Notes: generated by a model not told the origin, from the letters alone. 64,000 bases of DNA from an uncultured Clostridia bacterium (GCA_947053655.1 CAMRTO010000002.1:25279-89278), one strand, 5' to 3'; numbered from the stretch's first letter, positions 50,581 through 60,935 are shown. Numbers and translations are program-made.

Positions 50581-50608
50581 ATTGAGTGCCTACTTACAGG
50601 CACTCAAT
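50581..50608 (+). promoter_or_regulatory. Hairpin in the rimP leader
   Basis: Eleven-base perfect stem ATTGAGTGCCT / AGGCACTCAAT with loop ACTTAC in the 5' UTR. The preceding GTTGAGATT can alternatively pair with AATCTCAAC upstream if transcripts start early. It recalls the known rimP-leader motif of Firmicutes, but I cannot confirm the match. Confidence 0.5.
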
Positions 50609-50626
50609 ACTTATATAAGAGCGTAT

Positions 50627-51085
50627 ATGAATTTTAAACCTGTTGAAGACTTACGTGTTTTTCTTGAAAAGATTGCCGAATCTATGGACATAGAGATAGT
50701 GGAAGTGGACTGCGACAAGCGTACGGAGACTATTACGGTTTTTATAGAAACTTCCGACGGCGTCGATTTGGATACATGCGAAAAATTTCATAACGCGATT
50801 ATGGAACCTATTGACGAAATCGACCCTTCGTACGGCGCGCCGTACACTTTGAACGTTTCAAGCCCCGGGCTTGACAGACCGTTTAAGACCGAGCGCGATT
50901 TCGAGAGGAATCTCGGAAAGGAAGTTGAAATAAGATTATATGCTCCGCTTAAAGGTAAAAAGTTTCTGGAAGGCGTTTTGACGGATTACGACAAAAACGC
51001 CGTTACCGTGAAAACCGGCGCGGAAGAAATAAAACTCAGTTTCAACAAAATAGCCAAAATAAATAAAGCAATTAAATTTGACTGA
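50627..51085 (+). CDS. rimP: Ribosome maturation factor RimP
   Basis: About 152 residues, needed for 30S assembly. Domain 1 ends in the diagnostic YTLNVSSPGLDRPF; the C-terminal SH3-like part follows (KFLEGVLTDYDKN). The start is set at ATG 50627, giving MNFKPVEDLRVFLE; the upstream in-frame TTG at 50576 would put the start within the leader hairpin. First gene of the rimP-nusA-ylxR-ylxQ-infB-rbfA operon. Confidence 0.93.
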   Translation: MNFKPVEDLRVFLEKIAESMDIEIVEVDCDKRTETITVFIETSDGVDLDTCEKFHNAIMEPIDEIDPSYGAPYTLNVSSPGLDRPFKTERDFERNLGKEVEIRLYAPLKGKKFLEGVLTDYDKNAVTVKTGAEEIKLSFNKIAKINKAIKFD

Positions 51086-51132
51086 GCGTCAGATTAAAAT
51101 ATACGACCATTTTCAATGTCAGGAGATTAAAA

Positions 51133-52236
51133 ATGACAAATAAAGACTTTTTTGCTGCGCTTGCGGATTTGGAAAAAGAAAAAGGAATACCCGAACAGGT
51201 TTTTCTGGACGCGCTTGTCAACGCGCTTTCTTCTGCTTTCAAAAAGCAGTATACGGGCGCGGTAGGGGCTATAGACATAAAGCTTAACCCCGAAAAAGGC
51301 ACAATAGATTTCTTTACCGTAAGAAACGTCGTTGAAGAAGTTACGGACGCAGACAGCGAGATTTCTCTTGAAGACGCCCGCGCTATTAAAAAGAGTTATA
51401 AAGTCGGCGACAAAGTTGCGGAAAAATTCGTTCCCAAGGATTTCAGCCGTATAGCTGCGCAGACGGCTAAACAGGTAATTTTGCAGAAGCTGAACGAAAC
51501 CGAAAGAGACGCCGCCGTAAGCGAATATTCCGATAAAGAGGGCGAGCTTCTTGTGGGCGTAGTGCGCAAAATAGACGCAAAAAATATTATTATCGAATTC
51601 GGTAAGGGCCAGGTAGAGGGGCTGTTGCTTCCTTCCGATCAGGTCCCCGGCGAAACGTATAACGTAAACGACAGAATCAAAGTGTTCGTAAAAAAAGTAA
51701 AAAACAATTTCCGCGGTGCGCAGGTGCTTGTAAGCCGTTCTTCTTCCGGGCTTGTCAGAAAACTTTTCGAAGAAGAAGTGCCGGAAATTAAACAAAACAC
51801 CGTAACAATTAAATCTATTAGCCGCGAGCCCGGCGCAAGAACTAAAATAGCAATTTATTCAGAGGATAAAAGAGTCGACGCCGTCGGCGCTTGCGTAGGC
51901 AATAAAGGGGCAAGGGTCAACGCCATAGTAGAAGAACTGAAAGGCGAAAAAATCGATATAATTCCCTGGTCGGAAAATCCTTTGGAATTTATAGCAAAAG
52001 CGCTTTCTCCCGCAAAGGTTATTTCGGTAACTCAACTTGACGGCGAAAAGACAGCCATGGCGGTCGTTCCTGACGATAAACTTTCTCTTGCAATAGGTAA
52101 AGACGGACAGAACGCTCGTCTTGCGGTAAGGCTTACCGGTTGGAAAATAGACGTAAAGAGCGAGAGCGCCGCAAAAAAGATGGGCTTCGGCGCGGAAGAA
52201 AATAACGAAAACAGCGGAGAAAACGAAGAAAATTAA
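51133..52236 (+). CDS. nusA: Transcription elongation/termination factor NusA
   Basis: 367 residues in the compact Firmicute form. N-terminal RNA-polymerase-binding domain ([16 protein letters not shown]), S1 domain ([19 protein letters not shown]), then two KH domains ([40 protein letters not shown]). The C-terminal acidic repeats of enterobacteria are absent, replaced by a short acidic tail. AGGAG precedes the ATG. Confidence 0.96.
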   Translation: MTNKDFFAALADLEKEKGIPEQVFLDALVNALSSAFKKQYTGAVGAIDIKLNPEKGTIDFFTVRNVVEEVTDADSEISLEDARAIKKSYKVGDKVAEKFVPKDFSRIAAQTAKQVILQKLNETERDAAVSEYSDKEGELLVGVVRKIDAKNIIIEFGKGQVEGLLLPSDQVPGETYNVNDRIKVFVKKVKNNFRGAQVLVSRSSSGLVRKLFEEEVPEIKQNTVTIKSISREPGARTKIAIYSEDKRVDAVGACVGNKGARVNAIVEELKGEKIDIIPWSENPLEFIAKALSPAKVISVTQLDGEKTAMAVVPDDKLSLAIGKDGQNARLAVRLTGWKIDVKSESAAKKMGFGAEENNENSGENEEN

Positions 52237-52239
52237 CCG

Positions 52240-52512
52240 ATGTCAAAGTTAAGAAAAATTCCTTTGAGAATGTGCGTTGCTTGCAGAGAGCTGAAAGATA
52301 AAAGGTCAATGTTACGCGTCGTAAAAGACGGCGACGGTAAAATCTTTCTGGATTTTTCTTCCAAAGCGTCGGGACGCGGGGCATACATCTGCGACAGCGC
52401 GGAGTGCGTTGCCAAGCTGAAAAAGCAACGGCTGTTGAATAAAGTTTTTTCTTGCGAGGTTAGCGCCAACGTGTACGCCGCAATCGAGGAGGAATACCTT
52501 GGCGCAAAGTAA
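52240..52512 (+). CDS. ylxR: YlxR-family RNA-binding protein
   Basis: 90 residues with the family core RMCVACRELKDKRSMLRVV, DFSSKASGRGAYIC and a C-terminal basic stretch. YlxR is a small nucleic-acid-binding protein of the nusA-infB operon; relatives have been linked to RNase P and to gene regulation. It starts three bases after nusA and overlaps the next gene by 14. Confidence 0.9.
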   Translation: MSKLRKIPLRMCVACRELKDKRSMLRVVKDGDGKIFLDFSSKASGRGAYICDSAECVAKLKKQRLLNKVFSCEVSANVYAAIEEEYLGAK

Positions 52513-52819
52513 GCTGAAAACTTACGTGGGTTTCTGCTTGAAAGCGAGAAAAATCGTTCTCGGCTCAAATACTATCGGAACTCTCAAAAAAAACGTTTAT
52601 CTGCTTATTCTTGACGGAAAAGCGGCAAACAATTCTTTGAGATATGCTTTGAAATTCAAAAACAAATTCGGCTGTCCGCTTCTTATTTGTAAAGAAGGAT
52701 TTGAAGACATAGTCAACAAACCGTTATGCAGACTGGCTGCTGTAACGGATAAAAATCTTGCGGAAGCGATAGTCGACAGCGGTGATACTAATTGCGAGTT
52801 ATATACCGGAGGCATTTAA
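52499..52819 (+). CDS. L7Ae-family ribosomal protein (YlxQ-like)
   Basis: 106-residue kink-turn-binding fold of the L7Ae/L30e group: GFCLKARKIVLGSNT, VYLLILDGKAANNSL and AAVTDKNLAEAI. YlxQ proteins bind K-turn RNA but their cellular role is open. Translation begins at TTG within the end of ylxR, the coupling typical of this operon. Confidence 0.88.
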   Translation: MAQSKLKTYVGFCLKARKIVLGSNTIGTLKKNVYLLILDGKAANNSLRYALKFKNKFGCPLLICKEGFEDIVNKPLCRLAAVTDKNLAEAIVDSGDTNCELYTGGI

Positions 52820-52825
52820 TAAAAT

Positions 52826-55294
52826 ATGGCAAAAAAATACGAAAATATTGAAGAAATAGGCAAGCTTATCACAGGCGGAAAAATTGCCGAATTATCTAAA
52901 AAAGTCGGCGCCGCAGAAAAAGACGTTGCCGAAATTTTAAAAAAGCTTTCGGATTTGGAAAACGCAAAGCAGCTTAAAAAACTTGAAGAAGAAAGGATTG
53001 CCGCCGAAAAGCTTGCGGCAGAACAGGCGGCTATGGCTAAAGCTACCGCCGAGGCTGAAAAGCCGGTTGAGGAGGTTAAGCCCGAAAAGCAGGAGCAACC
53101 TCAAACCCGGTCACAGCCCCAGTCTCAAACACAGACTCATTCTCAGACTCAGCCTGTAAATCTTCCCCGTCAAAAACCTGCGGAAAACAAGGTTTTCGTT
53201 AACAGGACGGATAACGTTCGCCGCGGTGCGGGAGAGCGTCCGTCTTACGTCAACAACGACGGCAACCGTCCCCGCCCGCCGCAGAAATTCAACGGCGCTG
53301 TGCAGCCCGCTCCCGCGGCAAATGCTCAGCCCAATAAGGTTAAAAATTTCGGACCGGATAAAAAGAAGCAAAGCTTCGACAGAACTTATGTCGATAAGGA
53401 AAGACATACGGTTTCAAAACGCGCATTGCAGAAACAGCAGGGCGCGTCGGTAGAGGACTTTGACGAAAATAAGAGCGGTTACAGAAAACTCAGATTAAAG
53501 AAAGACAAGAAACAGCAGAGCGCGCAGACTATAAAAATAGAACGCGCAGTCGTAACAACGGACGATATCCCTTTGAAAATGCTTTCGGAAAAGCTTGGTA
53601 TTTCCGCAGTGGATATAACCAAGCGCCTTTTCAAAGAGGGCATTATGAAGACCGTAAACGAGTCTATAGATTACGACACCGCCGCGCTTTTGGCGGCAGG
53701 GCTCGGAATAGAGCTTGAATATAAGCCGGAAAAAACCGCCGAAGAAGTTTTGTTCGAACAACAGGCGGACACCGTGGAGGAGATAGAAAGTCTTGTTCCG
53801 CGCGCTCCCGTTGTTACGGTTATGGGTCATGTAGACCACGGCAAAACCTCGCTTTTGGACTATATAAGAAAGGCGAATTGCGCCGCAGGCGAAGCGGGCG
53901 GTATAACCCAGCATATAGGCGCTTATACGGTTAACGTAAACGGCAAGGGAATAACCTTTATCGATACGCCCGGGCATGAAGCGTTTACGGCAATGCGTGC
54001 GCGCGGTGCGCAGGTTACCGACCTTGTAATTTTGGTCGTTGCCGCAGACGACGGTATAATGCCGCAGACTATCGAGGCAATAAATCATGCAAAAGCCGCT
54101 AACGTTCAGATAATCGTTGCCGTCAATAAGATGGATAAAGTAGGCGCCAATCCCGAAAAGGTAAAGCAGGAGCTTACGACTTACGACCTCGTTCCCGAGG
54201 AATGGGGCGGGAAAACCATAGTTTGTCCTATCTCATGCAAAACGGGCGAGGGCATAGACAATCTTTTGGAAAGCTTGCTTCTGTCAGCGGAAATGAAAGA
54301 ACTTCTTGCGAATCCCGCTAGAGAAGCGCGCGGCGTCGTTATCGAAGCGCGCCTCGATAAAGGTAAGGGTCCCGTTGCTACGGTACTTATACAGAACGGC
54401 ACGCTTCACACAGGCGATAATTTAATATCGGGTACAGTAACCGGAAAAGTCCGTGCCATGATAGACGACAGCGGAAAAATCGTAAAAGAAGCGGGTCCGT
54501 CTATGGCGGTAAATATTCTCGGACTCGACGAAGTTCCCAATTCGGGAGATTCCATTTTTGCCGTATCACAGGCTCTTATGAAAGAAGTCATCGACGAGAG
54601 AAAGAGAAAAGTCAGCGATGCAAAAATTAAAGCGGCATCTAAGGTTTCGCTTGAAGAAATGTTCGGCATGATTGCGGACGGTAATCTCAAAACTCTCAAT
54701 CTCATAATCAAGGGCGATGTGCAGGGCTCGGTCGAGGCTGTAAAGCAGTCCGTAGTCAAACTTTCCAATGAGGAAGTGCAGGTTAAAGTAATTCACAGCG
54801 GCGCCGGCGCCATAACGGAAACGGACGTAATGCTTGCGGATTCTTCAAATGCCATAATTTTGGGCTTTAACGTGCGTCCGGACGCAAAGGCGAAAGTTCT
54901 CGCCGAAAGAAGCAAAGTCGACGTAAGAAGCTACAGAATTATTTACGATTTGCTTGACGATATGCAGGCGGCTTTGAAGGGTATGCTTTCGCCTAAATAT
55001 CACGAGGTGTATCTCGGTAAGTGCGAAGTGCGTCAGACGTTCAAAATTACGGGCGTCGGCAATATCGCGGGGTGCTACGTGCTTGACGGTAAAATTATCC
55101 GCGGAGGCAAACTGCGTATTTACAGGGATGATGTCCTAGTCGTCGAGGGCAACGTCAAACAGCTTAAACGCTTTAAGGACGACGTGAAAGAAGTTGCTTT
55201 CGGGTTTGAATGCGGTTGCGCAATCGAAGGCTTTAACGATATCAGGGTCGGCGATATAATAGAGTGTTACATTATCGAACAGGTTGCCGCATAA
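52826..55294 (+). CDS. infB: Translation initiation factor IF-2
   Basis: 822 residues. The long N-terminal region is low complexity, rich in Glu, Lys and Gln ([19 protein letters not shown]), as expected for IF-2. A conserved IF2N domain lies at about 245-295. The G domain has [17 protein letters not shown] and NKMD (about 330-500), then domains II-IV ending in the fMet-tRNA-binding C-domain ([16 protein letters not shown]). Own start just after ylxQ. Confidence 0.97.
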   Translation: MAKKYENIEEIGKLITGGKIAELSKKVGAAEKDVAEILKKLSDLENAKQLKKLEEERIAAEKLAAEQAAMAKATAEAEKPVEEVKPEKQEQPQTRSQPQSQTQTHSQTQPVNLPRQKPAENKVFVNRTDNVRRGAGERPSYVNNDGNRPRPPQKFNGAVQPAPAANAQPNKVKNFGPDKKKQSFDRTYVDKERHTVSKRALQKQQGASVEDFDENKSGYRKLRLKKDKKQQSAQTIKIERAVVTTDDIPLKMLSEKLGISAVDITKRLFKEGIMKTVNESIDYDTAALLAAGLGIELEYKPEKTAEEVLFEQQADTVEEIESLVPRAPVVTVMGHVDHGKTSLLDYIRKANCAAGEAGGITQHIGAYTVNVNGKGITFIDTPGHEAFTAMRARGAQVTDLVILVVAADDGIMPQTIEAINHAKAANVQIIVAVNKMDKVGANPEKVKQELTTYDLVPEEWGGKTIVCPISCKTGEGIDNLLESLLLSAEMKELLANPAREARGVVIEARLDKGKGPVATVLIQNGTLHTGDNLISGTVTGKVRAMIDDSGKIVKEAGPSMAVNILGLDEVPNSGDSIFAVSQALMKEVIDERKRKVSDAKIKAASKVSLEEMFGMIADGNLKTLNLIIKGDVQGSVEAVKQSVVKLSNEEVQVKVIHSGAGAITETDVMLADSSNAIILGFNVRPDAKAKVLAERSKVDVRSYRIIYDLLDDMQAALKGMLSPKYHEVYLGKCEVRQTFKITGVGNIAGCYVLDGKIIRGGKLRIYRDDVLVVEGNVKQLKRFKDDVKEVAFGFECGCAIEGFNDIRVGDIIECYIIEQVAA

Positions 55295-55306
55295 AGGGGA
55301 ACAAGC

Positions 55307-55675
55307 ATGAAAGTAACCAGGGGAGACCGTCTTTCCGGAGAATTTCAAAAGGAAATTTCTGCGGTCATATCTAATAAACTGAAAAACGTTTATCCCGAAC
55401 TAAGCACGATTATTAGCGTTACGTCGGCAGATATAGCGCCCGATTTGAAAAGTGCTAAAATATATATAAGCGTATTCGATACAGACAGAGAAAAAAGTAA
55501 AAAAAGCTTTGATATTATCTGCGAGAATGCCGGATTTATAAGGCATGAGCTTGCCAAAGTAATGCGGATAAGAACTGTTCCGGAGCTTAGGTTTCACCTT
55601 GACGGAAGTATGGAATACGGAAATAAGATAGATAAAATTTTAAGCGGTCTCGAAGCTGAAGATAATGACGAATAA
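55307..55675 (+). CDS. rbfA: Ribosome-binding factor A
   Basis: 122 residues with the RbfA KH-like fold: RLSGEFQKEISAVI, VTSADIAPDLKSAKIYISVF and RIRTVPELRFHLDGSMEYG. It helps mature 16S rRNA at low temperature. It overlaps the next gene by 11 bases. Confidence 0.95.
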   Translation: MKVTRGDRLSGEFQKEISAVISNKLKNVYPELSTIISVTSADIAPDLKSAKIYISVFDTDREKSKKSFDIICENAGFIRHELAKVMRIRTVPELRFHLDGSMEYGNKIDKILSGLEAEDNDE

Positions 55676-56630
55676 CAGTCTTTCGGAAATTGTAAAAAAA
55701 CTTAAACAGTCCAAGTCCGTCGCGGTGTTTTGTCATGCCCGTCCCGACGGCGACGCTTTGGGGGCAGGACTTGCCCTTTGCGTTGCTTTGCGAAACGCGG
55801 GCAAAACGGCGACGATGTTTTGCGAGGATTTGCCTCCGCAGAAATTTTCGTTTATAATACCCGAAAGGGCTGTCATACGCAGTATTTCGGACAAATCGGA
55901 ATATGATACATTCGTGTCCGTCGATTGCGCGGACGTTGCGCGTATGGGAATATTTGCGGAAGCATACTCTAAATTTTCCGGTACCACAATAAATATCGAC
56001 CATCATTTTTCCAATAACGGTTACGGTAAATTAAATTACGTCTGTAATTGTCCAGCCAGTTGCGAAGTATTGACGGAAATTCTCCGCGCGGCAGGTTTTG
56101 AAATTACAAATGAAATAGCCGATTTATTGATGCTGGGACTGATAACGGACAGCGGAAACTTCACTCATTGCGACGTAAGCGAAAAAACCTTTGAAACGGC
56201 TGCTTATCTTAGGAAAAGCGGCGCGGACGTAAATAAAATTAATTACAATATGTATGCCCGTCAACCTAAAGAGCGCGCGCTTTTATATGCGAAGGTTATG
56301 GGCGGTATGCGGTTTGCTTTAAGCGATAAACTTGCTTTTATAATCACAACGCAAGACGATTTGCAAAAATTTGCCGCGGATAAAAGCCTTACGGAGGGAT
56401 TTGTTGACTTCCCTTTAACCATAGACGGAGTAGAGGTTTCCATATCTTTAATGGAAGTTAAAAAACGTCAGTACAAAATTTCCATGAGGAGCAAAGGTAC
56501 GGTTAACGTTAATGCCGTGGCTTCGACTTTCGGCGGCGGCGGACATGTGCTTGCAAGCGGTTGCATGATTTTCGGCGAGATAGAAGAAGTTATCGAACGA
56601 CTGACTGAGGCGGTAAACCGTAATTTATGA
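55665..56630 (+). CDS. nrnA: DHH-family nanoRNase / pAp phosphatase
   Basis: 321 residues of the NrnA type, degrading 2-5-nucleotide RNA and dephosphorylating pAp. DHH motifs: HARPDGDALGAGL, VDCADVARM, IDHHFSNNGYG and ITDSGNFTH for two metal ions. The C-terminal DHHA1 domain has FGGGGHVLASG. The rbfA-nrnA-truB order is the common Firmicute one. Confidence 0.94.
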   Translation: MTNNSLSEIVKKLKQSKSVAVFCHARPDGDALGAGLALCVALRNAGKTATMFCEDLPPQKFSFIIPERAVIRSISDKSEYDTFVSVDCADVARMGIFAEAYSKFSGTTINIDHHFSNNGYGKLNYVCNCPASCEVLTEILRAAGFEITNEIADLLMLGLITDSGNFTHCDVSEKTFETAAYLRKSGADVNKINYNMYARQPKERALLYAKVMGGMRFALSDKLAFIITTQDDLQKFAADKSLTEGFVDFPLTIDGVEVSISLMEVKKRQYKISMRSKGTVNVNAVASTFGGGGHVLASGCMIFGEIEEVIERLTEAVNRNL

Positions 56631-57475
56631 CGGGTTTTATAGTCGTTAATAAAGCCGTGGGTGTAAGCTCCGCGCAGGAAGTCAATAAGATAAAACGGCT
56701 TACGAATACGCCTTGCGGTCATATGGGTACTCTTGACCCTATGGCGAGCGGCGTTCTGCCGGTGGCGGTAGGCAAAGCTTCGCGCTTATTCGATTATTTT
56801 CTGGATAAACGCAAAACTTATACGGCTACATTCCGCTTCGGTATAGACAGCGATACTTTGGATACTACCGGAACCATAACGAAAACAGGCGCGCCTGTTC
56901 CCGACGAAAGCGCGATACTTAGCGTTTTAGATAATCTTTGCGGCGAGGTTTTGCAGATTCCTCCGTGTTTCAGTGCGAAAAACATAGGCGGAAGACGTGC
57001 GTATCAGATTGCGCGCGAGGGTAAAGATTTTGAATTGCCGCCCAAAAAAGTTATTATTCATTCCGTAAAACTTTTGAAAAAAGTCGACGAAGATTCTTAT
57101 TCATTTGAAATAGAGTGCGGCGGAGGAACGTATATTCGCTCTATCGCGCGTGATATGGGAAAACTGTTGGGCACGTGTGCCGTAATGAGTGCGCTTGTAA
57201 GGACGCGTAGCGGCGCGTTTACTATTGATAAAGCCGTTTCTACGGACAAGCTTACGGCGGAAAATATCGGTGATTTTATAATCGCAACCGAAAGCGTATT
57301 GCCTTACGGATGCGTTTATCCTTCGGAAAGCGAAGCGAAAAAACTGTTCAACGGATTGACGGTCGAAAGTAAGCTTCCGGACGGAATTTATAAAATATTT
57401 TATACAGACGGTTCGTTTTACGGACTTGCCGAAGTAAAACACAGTAATTTAAAGGTTAGGACAAAATTATGTTAG
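56627..57475 (+). CDS. truB: tRNA pseudouridine-55 synthase
   Basis: 282 residues making pseudouridine 55 in the T loop. The catalytic Asp is in HMGTLDPMASGVLPVAVG; FRFGIDSDTLDTTG and ECGGGTYIRSIARDMG are further signatures. It overlaps nrnA and ribF by a few bases, so all three are cotranslated. Confidence 0.95.
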   Translation: MTGFIVVNKAVGVSSAQEVNKIKRLTNTPCGHMGTLDPMASGVLPVAVGKASRLFDYFLDKRKTYTATFRFGIDSDTLDTTGTITKTGAPVPDESAILSVLDNLCGEVLQIPPCFSAKNIGGRRAYQIAREGKDFELPPKKVIIHSVKLLKKVDEDSYSFEIECGGGTYIRSIARDMGKLLGTCAVMSALVRTRSGAFTIDKAVSTDKLTAENIGDFIIATESVLPYGCVYPSESEAKKLFNGLTVESKLPDGIYKIFYTDGSFYGLAEVKHSNLKVRTKLC

Positions 57476-58368
57476 AAATCATCAAGTACAACGAAGACGA
57501 GTATGCTTTCCCCTGTCTGCTTGTTTTGGGTTGCTTTGACGGACTGCACATCGGACATGCCGAGCTTCTCAAAAAAGCAAAATTACAGGCCAAAATCAAT
57601 GGACTTGATTTGGGCGTAATGATGTTTACGAACGGAAAAGGCGGAAGACAGGTGTTTACGTTTGAGGAGAGATTGGAAATTCTCGAACAGTTCAACGTCA
57701 AATTCGTGCTTGCCGTTGATTATAACGCCCAGTTCAAAAAGACCACTCCGAAAGAATTTTTGGATGTTCTGGATGCAAAACTTAATGTAAAAGCTTACAT
57801 GAGCGGGCGCGACTTCCGTTTCGGTGCCGATGCGAAAGGTAAATCTTCTACCATAAAAAGTTATGCCGAAGACGATGAAAACGGCGTTTGGTTTATGCCT
57901 GTCAAAGACGTAACATACGTAGGCGAAAAGGTCAGCACTACGCTTATCAAGCAGTGCATAGAGGGCGGCAACATGGTTAAAGCCGGCGCCCTTCTCGGCA
58001 GAAATTACTATGTTACGGGCTTTGTAATAGAAGGAGCCAACAGGGGCAAAAAGCTTTTAAGCTTTCCTACAGTCAACATGCGTTACCCTTCCGATAAGGT
58101 AGAGGTCAAAAAAGGTGTGTATAAGGTAAAGTGCATTGTCAGCGGCGAGGAGTTTGTCGGCGTTGCAAGTTACGGTCCGCGCCCTACTTTTGACGAGACA
58201 AGCAACGTATTGGAAGCGCATATTTACAACTATGTCGGCGCGCTGTACGGCAGAGCCGTCACCATAGAATTTATCGAGTATATCAGGGATATAGAAAAAT
58301 TCGATTCGCCCGAAGCACTTAAAGCACAGCTTAAAGAAGATTTGAAGCGGGCAAAGCAGAAGGTTTGA
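57469..58368 (+). CDS. ribF: Bifunctional riboflavin kinase / FAD synthetase
   Basis: 299 residues. The N-terminal FAD synthetase half has LGCFDGLHIGHAELL and STTLIKQCIEGG; the C-terminal kinase half has GRNYYVTGFVIEGANRGKKLLSFPT with the NRGKK nucleotide site. It makes FMN and FAD from riboflavin. Last gene of the conserved translation operon. Confidence 0.95.
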   Translation: MLEIIKYNEDEYAFPCLLVLGCFDGLHIGHAELLKKAKLQAKINGLDLGVMMFTNGKGGRQVFTFEERLEILEQFNVKFVLAVDYNAQFKKTTPKEFLDVLDAKLNVKAYMSGRDFRFGADAKGKSSTIKSYAEDDENGVWFMPVKDVTYVGEKVSTTLIKQCIEGGNMVKAGALLGRNYYVTGFVIEGANRGKKLLSFPTVNMRYPSDKVEVKKGVYKVKCIVSGEEFVGVASYGPRPTFDETSNVLEAHIYNYVGALYGRAVTIEFIEYIRDIEKFDSPEALKAQLKEDLKRAKQKV

Positions 58369-58375
58369 CAAAGTA

Positions 58376-59008
58376 ATGTGCCATAAAGAACTGCCGTCTG
58401 ATTATACCGTTTTAGGCAAAATCGATTTACAAAAGAATAAAACGCAATTTTGGGCAATCCAAAGTCTGGCTCTTTTTATTTCGGCTGTAATGATAGTCGC
58501 AGGCTGGTTTATAGAAAAGCTCGATATCAACGGTAACGCGGAAGATTTTATTGCGTTGGGCGTATTGGTAATAGGTTATATTGCCTATATAATTTTACAC
58601 GAGGCGACTCACGGACTCGTAATGTATTTATCGGTTAAAGCGAAGCTTAATTTCGGTTTTAAAGGCTGGGCGGCTTACGCCGGCAGTACCGCATATTTCG
58701 ATAAAAAGCATTATATTTTAATTTCTCTTGCGCCTGTTGTACTTTGGGGAATAATATTTGCCGTTTTGACGGTGTTCTTCCACAGCGGTGTCTGGTTTTG
58801 GGTCATATGGCTTTTGCAAACCGGAAACATCGCAGGCGCGGCGGGTGATTTGTTCTGCACGTATAAAATGCTTAAATGCCCGAAAGACATTCTTGTCAAC
58901 GATACGGGTCTGTCAATGACTGTTTACCGCAAAATGACCGCAGAAGAAATAGCGGAAAGTCAAGGCGGTTTTTCGGAAACTATTAACGGGGAAAATTCAG
59001 GTGATTAA
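58376..59008 (+). CDS. DUF3267 membrane metalloprotease-like protein
   Basis: 210 residues with about four membrane helices. IILHEATHGLVMYL holds an HExxH zinc motif inside a membrane helix, and the later GNIAGAAGDLFCTYKML carries the Asp typical of a third ligand in site-2-protease-like folds; both are found in DUF3267 proteins. The substrate is unknown. It starts eight bases after ribF and overlaps the next gene by eight. Confidence 0.78.
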   Translation: MCHKELPSDYTVLGKIDLQKNKTQFWAIQSLALFISAVMIVAGWFIEKLDINGNAEDFIALGVLVIGYIAYIILHEATHGLVMYLSVKAKLNFGFKGWAAYAGSTAYFDKKHYILISLAPVVLWGIIFAVLTVFFHSGVWFWVIWLLQTGNIAGAAGDLFCTYKMLKCPKDILVNDTGLSMTVYRKMTAEEIAESQGGFSETINGENSGD

Positions 59009-59852
59009 GTTCGGACCGAGCGGTAACGGTGAAGCGTTTTATTCTTTGGGATACAAACATACGGAAGAAGCGGCGGGGTATTGTAAAAACCTCGGATTGG
59101 ACTGCTATGAATATTCCTTCGGCAGAGGTATTCTGTTGTCGGAGGGCAAAGCGCAGACAATAGGTCAAGCCTTTAAGGAATCCGACATTGAAATCAGCGT
59201 ACACGCACCGTACTTTATAAACTTCGCCAATCCGGCAGACGAAGCGGCGCAGAAGTCTTATAATTACGTTCTGTCGAGTGCGAAATTTTTAAAACTTTTC
59301 GGCGGGAAAAGGGTTGTGTTTCATCCTGCGGCGCAGGGTAAGGCTACGCGTGAAGAAGCAGTACAAAAAACTGCGGACAGACTTAAAATTTTAAGAGATT
59401 ATATTTATTTGAATAATTTCGACGACCTTTATTTTTGCCCCGAAACTATGGGCAAAATCGCACAGATAGGTACTTTGGAAGAGGTCGTCGGTTTCTGCAA
59501 AATCGATAAAATATTTTTGCCCGCCATAGACTTCGGACACATAAACGCCAGAGAGCAGGGAAGTCTTAAAACGGCGGACGACTACAAATTGCGTTTGGAA
59601 TATATGATTTCCGAACTCGGATATGAAAGAGTAAAGCATTTCCACGTTCATTTTTCAAAAATAATGTACGGCGGAAAAGGCGAGATAAAGCATCTTACTT
59701 TTGAAGATATGCAATACGGTCCGGAGTTTGAACCGCTTGCCGTGGCGTTAAAGCAGCTTAAACTGGAACCGTATATCGTAAGCGAAAGCGCGGGTACGCA
59801 GGCGGAAGACGCTGTCGAGATGAAACGTATATACTCGTCTGTTGACATTTAA
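59001..59852 (+). CDS. Endonuclease-IV-like TIM-barrel protein
   Basis: 283 residues of the AP endonuclease family 2 / xylose-isomerase-like barrel. Residues at the zinc-ligand positions of EndoIV are mostly present: SVHAPYF, FHPAAQG, CPETMG, DFGHINA, HFHVHFS and SESAG. The DRH motif of classic Nfo appears changed (KGEIKHL). It may be an AP endonuclease variant or a related sugar-metabolising enzyme. It starts with GTG overlapping the DUF3267 gene. Confidence 0.75.
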   Translation: MIKFGPSGNGEAFYSLGYKHTEEAAGYCKNLGLDCYEYSFGRGILLSEGKAQTIGQAFKESDIEISVHAPYFINFANPADEAAQKSYNYVLSSAKFLKLFGGKRVVFHPAAQGKATREEAVQKTADRLKILRDYIYLNNFDDLYFCPETMGKIAQIGTLEEVVGFCKIDKIFLPAIDFGHINAREQGSLKTADDYKLRLEYMISELGYERVKHFHVHFSKIMYGGKGEIKHLTFEDMQYGPEFEPLAVALKQLKLEPYIVSESAGTQAEDAVEMKRIYSSVDI

Positions 59853-59870
59853 GTAAATTTCTGGTAATAT
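59842..59870 (+). promoter_or_regulatory. Sigma-A promoter of the peptidase-efp-dtd run
   Basis: Consensus TTGACA (59842-59847), 17-base spacer, TAATAT (59865-59870). It overlaps the stop of the preceding gene. Start near 59877, only nine bases before the ATG. Confidence 0.82.
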
Positions 59871-59885
59871 TAAAGCGGGTGTTTT

Positions 59886-60935
59886 ATGGCTCATACCAAC
59901 GCAAATAAAATTTACGGGCTTGTCAATGCCGAAGCCGTTTTGACGCAGGCTGAAGATTTGAGAAAATATCTTACCGGCATCGAAACGTCGTTCGGCTATG
60001 TATTAAGCGACAAAGAAGGAACAACTTTTTATACCGATGCACGCTATTTAGAGGGAGCCGAAAACGCCCTTAAAAATACCGGAATTTCGGTTGTGCAATT
60101 TGTTTCTCCTTTGGAAAATTTGTTAAAAAAGTATAGACAGGTAGCGGTTCCGGTAGGAAAAATGCTGGTGCCTGATTATGAAAAATTGAAGTCTACCGGT
60201 CTTGAAATCGTAGACAGCTTGCCGGCTTTTACCCAAGCTATGTCAGTTAAAGAAGATTACGAGTTGGCTTATATAGAAAAGGCTTGCGAAATTGCTGATA
60301 GAGCATTTACGGCTCTTTTGGGCGATATTAAAGAGGGTATGACGGAAAACGAAGTTGCGGCGTTGCTTGAATACCTTATGCGCAAATTCGGCGCAAGCGG
60401 CACAAGCTTTTCAACAATTGTGGCCTTCGGTGAAAATTCAAGCGTTCCTCACCACGAAACTGGTTTGCGTAAATTAAAATTCGGCGATATAGTTCTTATA
60501 GATTTCGGTTGCAAATACGGCGGTTACTGTTCGGATTGTACGCGGACGTTTCTTTTCGGCGAAGACGGCAAACACGGCGATTTCAAAAAAGCATACGGAC
60601 ACGTTTTGGAAGCGCATATGCTTGTCAAAGAGAAAGTCGTTTCCGGCATGACGGGGAAAACGGCGGACGCCGTTGCAAGGGACTGTTTGAAAAACTACGG
60701 CTTGGACAAACTGTTCACTCATTCGCTCGGGCACGGAATAGGAATTAACGTACACGAATTCCCTTACATTTCGCCCAAAAGCGAAGATGTATTGAAAGAC
60801 GGTATGGTCTTTTCGGACGAGCCTGGGGTTTACCTTGCGGGAAGCTTCGGTATAAGGATAGAAGATACCGTAACGTTAAAAGCGGGAAAAACGGTCAGTC
60901 TTACCGATTCCGATAAAAAATTAATGATATTATAA
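59886..60935 (+). CDS. M24-family Xaa-Pro aminopeptidase/dipeptidase
   Basis: 349 residues, cytoplasmic. An N-terminal creatinase-like domain (about 1-115) is followed by the pita-bread fold with all five metal ligands: Asp in VLIDFGCKYGGYCSD (two), His in HSLGHGIGINVHE, Glu in SDEPGVYL and Glu in GIRIEDTV. It removes proline-adjacent residues. The order peptidase-efp is conserved in Firmicutes, where the M24 gene sits directly upstream of efp. Confidence 0.92.
   Translation: MAHTNANKIYGLVNAEAVLTQAEDLRKYLTGIETSFGYVLSDKEGTTFYTDARYLEGAENALKNTGISVVQFVSPLENLLKKYRQVAVPVGKMLVPDYEKLKSTGLEIVDSLPAFTQAMSVKEDYELAYIEKACEIADRAFTALLGDIKEGMTENEVAALLEYLMRKFGASGTSFSTIVAFGENSSVPHHETGLRKLKFGDIVLIDFGCKYGGYCSDCTRTFLFGEDGKHGDFKKAYGHVLEAHMLVKEKVVSGMTGKTADAVARDCLKNYGLDKLFTHSLGHGIGINVHEFPYISPKSEDVLKDGMVFSDEPGVYLAGSFGIRIEDTVTLKAGKTVSLTDSDKKLMIL

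Noticed and set aside
50523..50626. Frameshifted remainder of polC after the truncated gene
   Set aside because: Only 104 bases, holding a promoter and leader hairpin, lie before rimP, so no polymerase fragment can be hidden here.
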